Source of the DNA: Halapricum hydrolyticum
Lineage (GTDB): Archaea; Halobacteriota; Halobacteria; Halobacteriales; Haloarculaceae
NCBI RefSeq assembly: GCF_025517535.1
Contig: NZ_JAOPKC010000004.1
Location: 118,171 to 182,170, forward strand
Direction of reading: 5' to 3'
Length of the DNA stretch: 64,000 bases
Shown here: one piece after another, positions 16,973 to 25,043 of the stretch
Layout of the letters: each line of letters opens with the position of its first letter
Position numbering within the stretch: the stretch's first letter is position 1
Position numbers and translations under genes: made by a program
The notes under the pieces: model-generated
Databases searched by the model: none
Told to the model about the DNA's origin: nothing
What the model saw: the letters and a program-made list of their open reading frames with translations, nothing else

Positions 16973-17525
16973 TATTTACTCACCCTCGTCAGAACCCCAC
17001 AATTCCTGCGTATGTAAAGGGTAGAGACGCTTTAGAGAGAGTTTTACACCGAATCAGATGCGTACTCACGGTAAGCGACTAGTAGAGAAAACATCGAAAA
17101 GTGGATACGTTAGTACGGGCAGCTTTCGGGAATGCGGGCCGCGCCACTCATCTCTTTGGCCCTCTGTCGCCGCCAATCGGGGTGCTGCTTCGGTGTCTTT
17201 CCGTCAGTAGTACTCACGTATGTCGTATTTCGGGCAGGATACTCTCTGATATGGACGCCTTTCTCCCGGGCGGGTCCTCGCTCGATTCGGTCTGTGGAGG
17301 TCCGAGTCCGATCTAGTCGTGCCCGTCGACGGTTTCCCATCGAGAGTATCGTCGCCGGTCGGGGGATTCCAACCCCAGACTGAACGGTGGAACGCAACTC
17401 TCATGGCGAAACCACCGGATTCCTCCGATAACCTCTCACAGTCCTTGACTCGACACTGAACTGGTCTTCTCAGAGCGCAAGAATCTATATCTATTTTTAA
17501 TGTTCTTTGTATTCCTTTTCTCAGT
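16973..17525. other. 553-bp spacer between the repeat protein and hydrogenase genes
   Basis: No convincing gene. Frames here are short, Arg/Pro/Ser-rich and not acidic, unlike real genes in this genome. The left end holds the repeat-protein promoter (TATA-like at 17011-17019, minus) and the right end the hydrogenase promoter (17485-17500). A GGGG-7 nt-CCCC stem at 17362-17376 looks like a tRNA T-arm but has no partner arms. Confidence 0.6.
17485..17500 (+). promoter_or_regulatory. TATA-like promoter of the hydrogenase operon
   Basis: CTATATCTATTTTTAA in an AT-rich patch, about 26-41 bp before the small-subunit ATG at 17526. The spacing fits a leaderless or near-leaderless transcript. It is among the most AT-rich points of the spacer. 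Confidence 0.6.
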
Positions 17526-18707
17526 ATGGCCATACGCAGCAGTGACAACGGCCAGACCAGGCGAAATTTCTTGAAGCTCGCTGGCACGATGTCTGCCGGA
17601 GCGGTCGTTTCCCGCCACACCGGCGAGATCGCGCAGGCGCTTCAGCAGGCGACAGACGGGCCGGTCGAGGTCGCCTGGCTGCAAGGACAGAGCTGTTCGG
17701 GGTGTACGATATCACTCCTGCAGGGACAGTATCCGACTCTGGAGGAGACCTTGAGCGAGTTCCGGATGGAGTTGACGTTCCATCCCACGCTCATGGCGGA
17801 ACACGGCGAGGCAGCTATCGAGTCGATGAGCAAGTCGCCGGACATACTCGTCCTCGAGGGGTCGGTGCCGACCGATATTCCGTCCGCCGCGACGGTCGCC
17901 GAGAAGCCGGTCTACGACTGGGTCACGGAGCTGGCCCCCGAGGCCGAGTACGTGATCGGCGTGGGCAACTGTGCAGCCTTCGGCGGCTGGCCGGCGGCCG
18001 AGAACAAAAATCGGCTCCACGACGTCGGCAAGAACGTCACGGGAGCGAAGGGGCTCCAGTTCGAGCAACGTTCCCAACCCGGCGTACTCGGACCGGATTT
18101 CGAGGCCGGATCGGGGCTTCCGGTCGTCAATCTCGGAGGCTGTCCCCCTCATCCTGACTACATACTGTTGACGATCGCGACTGTTCTCAACGGCCACATA
18201 CCGGAGCTCGACCGGTACAACCGGCCGAAGCCGTTCTACGAACCGCTCGTCCACGACAACTGCAAGTGGCGAGGCTACTTCGACCGCGGCGAGTTCGCGG
18301 ACAAACCTGGCGAGGAGGGGTGTCTGTACCAGGTGGGGTGTGCCGGACCCTACACGCACTGTGACGACCAGACTCGGCTGTGGAACGACGGGACGAGCGT
18401 CTGTCTCAACGTGGGCGCGCCGTGTATCGGCTGTATGGAGCCCGGGTTCTGGGACCGCTTCCAGCCGCTGGACAAGTCGGTCGAACGCCAGAATATCTTC
18501 GGCGTCGACGTCGAGACGGCCGGGCTAGCCGCGGTCGGCGCCGGCGTGGTCGGCATCGGTGCTCACGCCGCCCGGAAGGTCACCGGATACGGGAAGTCCG
18601 AACAGGACGGCAACGGAGGCCAATCGGAAGACGCCGACGCGGAGTCCACGGCGTCAGACGCTGGCCAGCAGTCGGATGCGGAGACCGGGGACGACAAACC
18701 GGTGTGA
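17526..18707 (+). CDS. [NiFe] hydrogenase small subunit, Tat-exported, membrane-anchored
   Basis: Electron-transfer subunit of a group 1-like uptake hydrogenase, 393 residues. The N-terminal TRRNFLKLAG (11-20) is a Tat signal, so the enzyme faces the outside. Proximal [4Fe-4S] ligands: Cys57 and Cys60 in SCSGC, Cys149 in GNC, Cys206 in GGCPPHP. Distal: His243, Cys246, Cys266, Cys272. Medial: Cys279, Cys300, Cys303, plus Cys293 where [3Fe-4S] enzymes have Pro, pointing to a medial [4Fe-4S]. The proximal motif lacks the extra Cys of oxygen-tolerant Hyd-1 type enzymes. A hydrophobic helix (about 329-350) anchors the C-terminus, followed by a 40-residue acidic tail. The large subunit starts 6 bp downstream. 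Confidence 0.94.
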   Translation: MAIRSSDNGQTRRNFLKLAGTMSAGAVVSRHTGEIAQALQQATDGPVEVAWLQGQSCSGCTISLLQGQYPTLEETLSEFRMELTFHPTLMAEHGEAAIESMSKSPDILVLEGSVPTDIPSAATVAEKPVYDWVTELAPEAEYVIGVGNCAAFGGWPAAENKNRLHDVGKNVTGAKGLQFEQRSQPGVLGPDFEAGSGLPVVNLGGCPPHPDYILLTIATVLNGHIPELDRYNRPKPFYEPLVHDNCKWRGYFDRGEFADKPGEEGCLYQVGCAGPYTHCDDQTRLWNDGTSVCLNVGAPCIGCMEPGFWDRFQPLDKSVERQNIFGVDVETAGLAAVGAGVVGIGAHAARKVTGYGKSEQDGNGGQSEDADAESTASDAGQQSDAETGDDKPV

Positions 18708-18713
18708 TTTATC

Positions 18714-20249
18714 ATGGTAGAAGTAAAAATCGATCCGACGACACGTATCGAAGGCCACCACGGGATGGAGCTGGAAGTAGAGGACGGTCAGATAGCGGAG
18801 GCCAGAAGCACGATGAAGATGTTCCGGGGGGCCGAAATCATCACCGTCGGCAGGTCACCTCGGGACGCGGCACAGCTCACGGGAAAAGTCTGTGGCGTCT
18901 GTTTCATCTGTCACCGGATCGGCTCGTCGCGGGCGACCGAAGACGCGGCGATCAACGCCGGTGCCTTCGATGGGATTCCGGAGCACGCCAAGATTCTCCG
19001 GGACGCGGTCGAGGGCATCTTCTTCCTGTGGAACCACGCGATCCACCTGTTCGCCCTGGTCGGTCCCGACTACAGCGACGCAGTCGCCGACACGGGATTC
19101 GAGCGGCTGGACCCACTCGAAGGCGACGGGTATCAGGGAGCGCTCGAAAACCAGCGCAAGCTCATGCAGGCGCTGGCGGAGTTCGGCGGGCGTGCACCCC
19201 ACCCGCTCGCGTTCGTCCCTGGCGGGGTCGCGACGAATCCGGATGTTTCGACGGTACAGACCGTCAAGTCCCGCGTCCGGGAAGTCAGCAACTGGCTCGG
19301 GCCGACCGAGGCGGTTCCGGACGTTCTTGCGAACGTCCAGAACGGCGAGTTCGACCCACAGCTGGGCGAGGGGCTCCACGACGTCGTCTCGATTCTCGTG
19401 GCCGCCGCCAGGGAAGGCGCTGCCGACCTCGGATCGGGACCGAACCGCTACTACAGCAACGGGCTGTTCAGGGAGCCCGAGTCCGACGAACGGATTTTCA
19501 AGCGCGGCGTGTATCGCGACGGATCCGTCGAACTGATGACGAAAGACGAAATCGTCGCTGCCATCTCCGAAGACACGGAGTACTCGTACTATACCGACGA
19601 GTCGGGCGGGAAACCGACCGAGGCGCAACCACCGGAGCCAGACCCCAACAAAGAAGGGGCCTACTCCTGGGGGAAAGCACCCAGATTCGACGGCGAGACG
19701 ATGGAGGTCGGACCGCTCGCCAGGCTCACGATCTCGGGCTACGATCCGTTCAACCTCCGGGCGGACCTGGGCGGCGGCTCGGACGAGAGCAATACGCTCA
19801 ACCGCCTCATCGCCCGTGCACAGGAGGCACTGATCGTTCGCGACCGGGTGCTTGATCTGCTGGACGCGTTCGACCCGAGCGAACCGCTCATGGCCGACTT
19901 CCCCGACGATTACACCGGGAAGGGGGTCGGCCTCTGGGAGCCGTCCCGGGGGACCCTCTCTCACTACGTGGACGTCAAGGACGGGGAGATCGAACGCTAC
20001 CAGATCATCACGCCGACGCTGTGGAACATCGGACCGCGGGACGGCGAGGACAACCCGTCGATCATCGAGGGAGCCATCGTCGGCGACGAGGTCGCGGACA
20101 TCGAGAACCCGATCAACGTGATGCGGACGATCCGCTCGTTCGACCCGTGCCTGGCCTGCTCGGTCCACGTCGATAGTCCGGAGGGATCCTACGAGACCGA
20201 ACTCAAACCGGCGTCGCCGGGAGGGATGACCGATGTCGGGGACGACTGA
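18714..20249 (+). CDS. [NiFe] hydrogenase large (catalytic) subunit
   Basis: Holds the Ni-Fe(CN)2CO site that splits H2. 511 residues. The N-terminus has RIEGHHG; the four nickel ligands are Cys60 and Cys63 (KVCGVCFICH) and Cys479 and Cys482 (DPCLACSVH). The usual Arg before the first motif is Lys here, and an extra Cys66 precedes the conserved His67. Residues after His485 (26 residues) form the C-terminal tail that a maturation protease removes after metal insertion; that protease is two genes downstream. The 3' end overlaps the cytochrome b gene by 17 bp, indicating one operon. Hyp proteins for the Fe(CN)2CO group are not in the window. Confidence 0.95.
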   Translation: MVEVKIDPTTRIEGHHGMELEVEDGQIAEARSTMKMFRGAEIITVGRSPRDAAQLTGKVCGVCFICHRIGSSRATEDAAINAGAFDGIPEHAKILRDAVEGIFFLWNHAIHLFALVGPDYSDAVADTGFERLDPLEGDGYQGALENQRKLMQALAEFGGRAPHPLAFVPGGVATNPDVSTVQTVKSRVREVSNWLGPTEAVPDVLANVQNGEFDPQLGEGLHDVVSILVAAAREGAADLGSGPNRYYSNGLFREPESDERIFKRGVYRDGSVELMTKDEIVAAISEDTEYSYYTDESGGKPTEAQPPEPDPNKEGAYSWGKAPRFDGETMEVGPLARLTISGYDPFNLRADLGGGSDESNTLNRLIARAQEALIVRDRVLDLLDAFDPSEPLMADFPDDYTGKGVGLWEPSRGTLSHYVDVKDGEIERYQIITPTLWNIGPRDGEDNPSIIEGAIVGDEVADIENPINVMRTIRSFDPCLACSVHVDSPEGSYETELKPASPGGMTDVGDD

Positions 20250-21198
20250 CGACGCGGGCGAGTCGCCGGCGGGAGAGACCGGCGGCACCTCGAGCCTGCT
20301 CGACAGAGGCCGACAGCTCTGGCGGACGGCCCGATCCGACATTATCGAGACCGACGACAGGGTCGCACAACTCGAGACGGCCGAGCGTCGGCCGGTCGAG
20401 CGACACTCGCTGGGGAACCGTCTGAGTCACTGGATCCAGGCGATCCTGTTTTTCCTGTTGCTGTGGACGGGACTGGCGATCTGGTCTGGTAATTACTTCC
20501 TCCTTGAGTCCGGGATTTGGGGCGGCTACTACGTCGCTTTCGGGATCCACATGTGGACCGGGATCCTGATCGTGGCGATCACGTTCGTCGTCTTCCCCTA
20601 CTACTACGTCTTGGTCGACAAACACCACCAGCTACTGGAGATGGCAGATATTCAGGTCAGCTTCGACATTGCCGAGGCGTTCGTCGGTCTCAAGAAGTAC
20701 ATGCCGTACTACCACGACGCCCGGCGTGCCTACGACGAGGACGAGGGCGACTGGATCGCTCACCATCCGATGCAGAAGACGTTCTTCTGGTGGATCGCCA
20801 TCTTCATCGGAATCCTCGCGCTGACCGGCTTCGGCATGTATCGCGAGATGGCGACCGAGTCGACCTGGTGGATCGACGCGCTGGGCTTCATGGCCGGCTG
20901 GTTGGCCTTCGAAACGCTCAAGCAGATTCACCTGCTGCTAGCATTCATCACCGCAGTAATGGTACTCTTTCACATCTATTTCGCCGCCCTGCCGAGCAAC
21001 TGGGACGTTCTCAAGTCGATGGTGTTCGGGGACGTCGACGCGTTTATCGTCCACAGTGAACACGAGGAGTCGACCGGTGACCAGCCGACGACCGGTGACG
21101 GGCCAGCCACGGCCGCAGACGGAGGACAGGCCGAGAAGCGGGAAAGCGACGTGACGACCGGCGACGCGACACGCGGTGGTGAGCCGACGGATGAGTGA
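20233..21198 (+). CDS. Hydrogenase cytochrome b subunit
   Basis: Di-haem-type membrane cytochrome that passes electrons from the hydrogenase small subunit to the quinone pool. 321 residues: a hydrophilic N-terminus (about 1-60, longer than in bacterial HyaC), then four membrane segments (about 62-82, 93-123, 178-205, 215-252) carrying candidate haem His residues in RLSHW, GIHMW, QIHLL and LFHIY, and a Thr/Asp/Gly-rich cytoplasmic tail (about 275-321). The loop between helices 2 and 3 (about 125-175) is long and hydrophilic. Overlaps the large subunit by 17 bp and the protease by 8 bp. Confidence 0.92.
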   Translation: MSGTTDDAGESPAGETGGTSSLLDRGRQLWRTARSDIIETDDRVAQLETAERRPVERHSLGNRLSHWIQAILFFLLLWTGLAIWSGNYFLLESGIWGGYYVAFGIHMWTGILIVAITFVVFPYYYVLVDKHHQLLEMADIQVSFDIAEAFVGLKKYMPYYHDARRAYDEDEGDWIAHHPMQKTFFWWIAIFIGILALTGFGMYREMATESTWWIDALGFMAGWLAFETLKQIHLLLAFITAVMVLFHIYFAALPSNWDVLKSMVFGDVDAFIVHSEHEESTGDQPTTGDGPATAADGGQAEKRESDVTTGDATRGGEPTDE

Positions 21199-21682
21199 GC
21201 ACTCGCATATCGCCGTCGTCGGCGTCGGAAACCCCATCATGGGGGACGACGGCGTCGGCGAGCGCGTCGTCGAGGCGCTTCGTGACGAGGGTCTCCCGGA
21301 CGGCGTCGTCGCGACCCACGCCGGCACGACGGCGTTTTTCGCGCTGGAAGCGATGAGCGGAGCCGACTACGCGATCGTCGTCGACGCAGTTGCGGTCGAG
21401 GACGCTCCACCGGGTTCGATCCATCGGTACCGCTACCGTGAGGGGTCGTTCGACGGCTCGCCGCCCGAAGTGCTGATGCACGACTTCTCGTTTTCGGATG
21501 CGTTACAGACCGGAAAAGATCCTTACAACCTGCCCGACGAGTTGCTCGTGATCGGCGTCCAGCCGGCCGACACCGGACCAGGCACGGAGTTGAGTGACGC
21601 CGTAGATGAGCGGATCCCCGACGTGATCGAGCTCATTCGCGAAACGATCGCGGCGCGTACCCAACCGGAGGTCGAGCCATGA
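21191..21682 (+). CDS. Hydrogenase maturation endopeptidase (HyaD/HybD family)
   Basis: Cytoplasmic protease that trims the large-subunit tail after nickel insertion. 163 residues from the ATG at 21191; a GTG-led extension to 21176 is open, but the family N-terminus (IAVVGVGNPIMGDDGVG) begins right after this ATG. The nickel-sensing acidic residues are present: Asp in MGDDGVG and Asp in VVDAV; the His is likely in LMHDFSF. The ATG overlaps the cytochrome b stop by 8 bp, and its own stop overlaps the next start (ATGA), so translation is probably coupled. Confidence 0.93.
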   Translation: MSEHSHIAVVGVGNPIMGDDGVGERVVEALRDEGLPDGVVATHAGTTAFFALEAMSGADYAIVVDAVAVEDAPPGSIHRYRYREGSFDGSPPEVLMHDFSFSDALQTGKDPYNLPDELLVIGVQPADTGPGTELSDAVDERIPDVIELIRETIAARTQPEVEP

Positions 21683-21843
21683 ACACCCGCTGGTACTGCA
21701 CGGACTGCGAGACCGAGATCGACCGCGAAGAGATCGATGACCACGAGTCGGAGGGCCATCACGTCAAGGGTATGCTCAGGCCCGAACGGTTGCTCTCGAA
21801 CGACCCCTGGACGCTCGGGAATGAGGTCAGCGACGAACAGTAA
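21679..21843 (+). CDS. 54-residue putative zinc protein, last gene of the hydrogenase operon
   Basis: Small gene starting at the ATG of an ATGA overlap with the protease stop. The product begins MNTRWYCTDCETEI; CTDC (residues 7-10) and a His cluster (about 22-28, in DDHESEGHH) form a plausible C2H2 zinc site. It then has a helical or extended tail with no membrane segment. Acidic composition and codon use match its neighbours. It ends at 21843, directly against the last base of the convergent glycosyltransferase gene. By position it is translationally coupled to hydrogenase maturation, so a role in assembly (metal delivery or proofreading) is the working idea; I do not recognise the family. 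Confidence 0.75.
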   Translation: MNTRWYCTDCETEIDREEIDDHESEGHHVKGMLRPERLLSNDPWTLGNEVSDEQ

Positions 21844-23772
21844 CTACGACTCACACGCCCCTGTTCGTTCGAGGACGACCGCGTACCCGTAGACGCCGAC
21901 GTCCTGCGGATCGCCGTACTCGATCGTCCGGGGATAGATTCCGGCCCGGATCACGTTCCAGGTTCTGTCGTAGGGCTCGCCGTCGTCGAGGAACGGCGGC
22001 TCCCGTCCGAACGTCGCGGCCACGTCGTAGGGGTAGGGTGCCTGTTCGCTCTCGTACGGTCCGTCCTCGGCGAGCAGATCGCGGACGTACTCGGCGTCTC
22101 CCGGATAGGTCCAGCGCTCCGAGAGCCGGCTGTGATTGTCCGGCGCGAGCCAGATCATCGCTCGCTGGTAGTTGAGGACGATGTAGTCGGGACAGCGTTG
22201 CTCGACGCGTTGCATCCAATCGCTCCGGAGGAGTCCGTCCGTCCCGGCGGTCGGCCGGTAGATCGTCCAGCCGTGAGGGACCGCAGCCTCCTGGGAGTCC
22301 CCCGCGTACGTTTCGACTGTGGCGTTTGCACCGCCGTGGTCGTGCAGCCACCCGACGGCCGCGTCACGCGGCTGGTCGGCGTAGCCGACCGTTCCGACGC
22401 CGGCGTAGATAGCCGTCGAGACGAGCAACACGACGGTGAGCACGTGGGCGGCCTGCTCGTACTCGACGTCGAGCCACTGCAACCCGAGTGCGACCAGCAG
22501 GATCACCATCGGGAACAGCAGCAGCAGGTGGTGGGTCCGGAAGTACGCCCACGTCGAGAAGACAGTCGTCATGACGGCGATCACCGACAGCGCGAGGACG
22601 ATTCCGGCCGTTTCGAGCGACAGCTTCGTGTTCCGCACCGACCGGACCGTATCCGGCTGTAGCGTCACGAGTGCCCGTCGTCCCAGCGTGGCGACCCCCA
22701 CCGCGACGCCGCCGACGGACGCGAGCGCCAGCGGCCAGCCGAGTCCGTTGGCAGCACCGCGGACGTACCACCACCAGGCCGGCCGATCGAGCCACCCGTG
22801 CGAACGCGTCTTCTCGTTTGCGACGCGGTCGACTCGGTCGAGAACCACCTCTGGACCGTCCCATATCTCGGACAGCACACCACCGGACGCACCGCTCGGG
22901 ATCGTGTTGACGACGGCACTCGGGAACGAGAGATACATCACGACCACCGCGAGTATCGGACCGCCGACCAACAGTTCGGGCCGGAACAGCGCCCGTTTCG
23001 GGTCGTCCACTCGGCCGGCGCGCAACAGGTACGCGACGCCGAGCAGGATCGCCGTGACACCTGCGGTCGGCTTGAACGCGATCGCGAGCCCGCCGACGGC
23101 ACTCCCGCCGAGGAAAAGCCGCCGCGAGCCGGCCTCGACGTAGCGCACGGCGAGATAGAAGACCAGCAGGACGCAAAACAGCGCCGGGACGTCCTCGCCG
23201 GCTTCGTGTGCAAGGACGATCACGGCCCAGGTCAGCGACAGCAACAGCGCGGCGAGCCGACCGGTCGCCCGGTCGCGCACGTGCGTTCCGATCCGATACA
23301 GCAGATAGACGGATCCGACCGCGAACGCGACGTTCGTCAGCCGGGCCGGCAGGACCGTCGCCCACCACAGCCAGGCAGGGATCGCCTGCCAGTGGGCGTA
23401 GAGATCGGTCCCGAGCGCACCGAAGATGTCGCCGAACGCGCTCGCGTCACCGATCAGGACGGCGATCGCGATCGCCGGCAGCGCCACGAGCGCGTAGAGA
23501 TACAGCGTCGGTCCGAAGACGCGCCAGTATTTCGTCCCCTCCTGGAGGGCTTCGAGGCTGAACTCGTCGTTGACGACGAAGCCGGCGACTTCCATCACGT
23601 CGACAACCCGCCAGCGCTCGTCTCTGGTCGCGAAGTTCGGCAGCCGGTGCCAGACCCAGAACGAGGAGAGCAACGCCGATAGCAGCAGGATGTACGCGAG
23701 GTAGGGATCTGCAGCGAGATCCTCGCGCACTTGCTGGTAGGCTCGTTCGAGCGGGGAGGGCAGCCACATCAT
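21844..23772 (-). CDS. GT39-like membrane glycosyltransferase
   Basis: Polytopic membrane protein of 642 residues from the ATG at 23772 (first of MM). About ten hydrophobic segments run to residue 470, followed by a soluble C-terminal domain (about 480-642) facing the outside. The first external loop has NFATRDERW, with an acidic pair of the type that acts as base in ArnT/PMT (GT39, GT-C fold) enzymes. These use lipid-phosphate sugars to glycosylate proteins or lipids. It is convergent with the hydrogenase operon and divergent from the GT2 gene, which may make its dolichyl-phosphate sugar donor. Sugar and acceptor not known. Confidence 0.8.
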   Translation of the reverse strand: MMWLPSPLERAYQQVREDLAADPYLAYILLLSALLSSFWVWHRLPNFATRDERWRVVDVMEVAGFVVNDEFSLEALQEGTKYWRVFGPTLYLYALVALPAIAIAVLIGDASAFGDIFGALGTDLYAHWQAIPAWLWWATVLPARLTNVAFAVGSVYLLYRIGTHVRDRATGRLAALLLSLTWAVIVLAHEAGEDVPALFCVLLVFYLAVRYVEAGSRRLFLGGSAVGGLAIAFKPTAGVTAILLGVAYLLRAGRVDDPKRALFRPELLVGGPILAVVVMYLSFPSAVVNTIPSGASGGVLSEIWDGPEVVLDRVDRVANEKTRSHGWLDRPAWWWYVRGAANGLGWPLALASVGGVAVGVATLGRRALVTLQPDTVRSVRNTKLSLETAGIVLALSVIAVMTTVFSTWAYFRTHHLLLLFPMVILLVALGLQWLDVEYEQAAHVLTVVLLVSTAIYAGVGTVGYADQPRDAAVGWLHDHGGANATVETYAGDSQEAAVPHGWTIYRPTAGTDGLLRSDWMQRVEQRCPDYIVLNYQRAMIWLAPDNHSRLSERWTYPGDAEYVRDLLAEDGPYESEQAPYPYDVAATFGREPPFLDDGEPYDRTWNVIRAGIYPRTIEYGDPQDVGVYGYAVVLERTGACES

Positions 23773-23883
23773 CGACAGGTATCCCCTCACGACACAAAAA
23801 GACGGGCGACTTCGGACGATCTCTCCTCGAAAAGTCTTTGAGAGCCCCACGGAAACGATCACGTAGTTCACCGAGGAACACTG

Positions 23884-24651
23884 ATGGCCACGCAATCGAC
23901 GCGGACCGCGACTGACAACGACACTCCGTCGGACGACCGGGACACCGCCCGACCGATGCACGACCGCGACACCGAACTGTCGGTGCTGGCGATCGTCCCC
24001 GCGTACAACGAGGCCGGGACGATCGCCGACGTCGTCGCCGAGACGAGTCGCTACGTCGACAAGGTGGTCGTGATCGACGACGCGAGCACGGATGGGACCG
24101 AAAGCAGGGCTCGGGAGGTCGCTGATGGCGTCGTCTCACATCCCAGAAACATGGGCGTCGGGGGCGCGGTCCACACCGGCTATCTGGTCGGCGTGCGCGA
24201 GGAGTTCGACGTGGTCGTCCAGATCGACGGCGACGGGCAACACGACCCCGCTGACATCCCGCGCTTGCTCGAACGGATCGCCGACGGCGCAGACATGGTG
24301 ATCGGCAGCCGCTTCCTCAACGACAGCTACAGGGAGTACAGCCTCGTCCGCCGGGCGGGGATCCGGTTTTTCACCTGGGAGGTCAACGCCCTGGCCGGTC
24401 TCGATATCACGGACGTCACGAGCGGGTTCCGGGCGTACACGACGGCACTGCTCGCAGACCTCTCCCGGCCGGAGAACAGCCACTGGGCGCTCGAACAGAC
24501 GCTCGAAGCGTCCCGGAAGGGCTACCGGATCGTCGAGGTCTCGACGCCCATGCCCCCGGAAACCGACGGATCGCAGTTCGATCTCGGGACGTTTCTGAAG
24601 TACCCGCCACGGATGATCAAGACGACGATGAAGGTACTCCTGTTCAGATAA
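23884..24651 (+). CDS. GT2 family glycosyltransferase (dolichyl-phosphate sugar synthase type)
   Basis: 255 residues, GT-A fold. Motifs in order: VLAIVPAYNEAGTIADVV (about 34-51), VVVIDDASTDGT, MGVGGAVHTGY, IDGDGQHDPADI with the DxD-like metal site, and VTSGFRAY. No C-terminal membrane segments, so it is soluble or peripheral, the DPM1/AglD-like soluble type. It probably transfers a sugar from a nucleotide donor to dolichyl phosphate at the cytoplasmic face. First gene of a plus-strand operon; DUF2304 follows after 2 bp, a pairing common in archaeal glycan loci. Confidence 0.88.
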   Translation: MATQSTRTATDNDTPSDDRDTARPMHDRDTELSVLAIVPAYNEAGTIADVVAETSRYVDKVVVIDDASTDGTESRAREVADGVVSHPRNMGVGGAVHTGYLVGVREEFDVVVQIDGDGQHDPADIPRLLERIADGADMVIGSRFLNDSYREYSLVRRAGIRFFTWEVNALAGLDITDVTSGFRAYTTALLADLSRPENSHWALEQTLEASRKGYRIVEVSTPMPPETDGSQFDLGTFLKYPPRMIKTTMKVLLFR

Positions 24652-24653
24652 CG

Positions 24654-25040
24654 ATGTTCGGGTTCTCAGCGATCCACGTGATCGGTATCGTCGCGGGACT
24701 GGCGCTGCTCTACCAGAGCTATCGGCTCGTCGCGGCACGCAAAGAGGGGATCTTCGAGTTCTTGCTGTGGGCTGGGTTCGGCGTCGGGTTGCTTGTAATA
24801 TCGATCGGAAGCGCGCTCGAGACGGTCGACCTGCTCGCCGCGCTCGAAGGCGGGCTCTCGGCGCTCGGATTTGCCCGTGGAACCGACTCCATTTTCTTCG
24901 TCTCGAACCTCCTGTTGCTGTTCGTCGTGTTCTACACGTACGTCCAGCTCGTCGAGAGCCGCCGACAGCTCTCCGATCTCACTCAGGAACTCGCGCTGCT
25001 GCGCTACGATCTCGAACAGCGGACCGACGACGAGGACTGA
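24654..25040 (+). CDS. DUF2304 family membrane protein
   Basis: 128 residues with three hydrophobic segments (about 5-23, 36-56, 78-103) and a C-terminal coiled coil rich in Arg/Gln/Leu. This matches DUF2304, which in many archaea and bacteria sits directly behind a GT2 gene, as here (2-bp gap). It is thought to help the partner glycosyltransferase at the membrane; the biochemical role is not established. The next gene starts 3 bp after its stop. Confidence 0.82.
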   Translation: MFGFSAIHVIGIVAGLALLYQSYRLVAARKEGIFEFLLWAGFGVGLLVISIGSALETVDLLAALEGGLSALGFARGTDSIFFVSNLLLLFVVFYTYVQLVESRRQLSDLTQELALLRYDLEQRTDDED

Positions 25041-25043
25041 CAC

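Noticed and set aside
17355..17385. T-arm-like stem GGGG-ATTCCAA-CCCC suggesting a tRNA gene
   Set aside because: The loop is not a normal TTCRANY T-loop and no matching acceptor, D- or anticodon arms were found within 90 bases.
17526..18707. Oxygen-tolerant (Hyd-1 type) hydrogenase
   Set aside because: The proximal motif is SCSGC without the additional cysteines that define the six-Cys proximal cluster.
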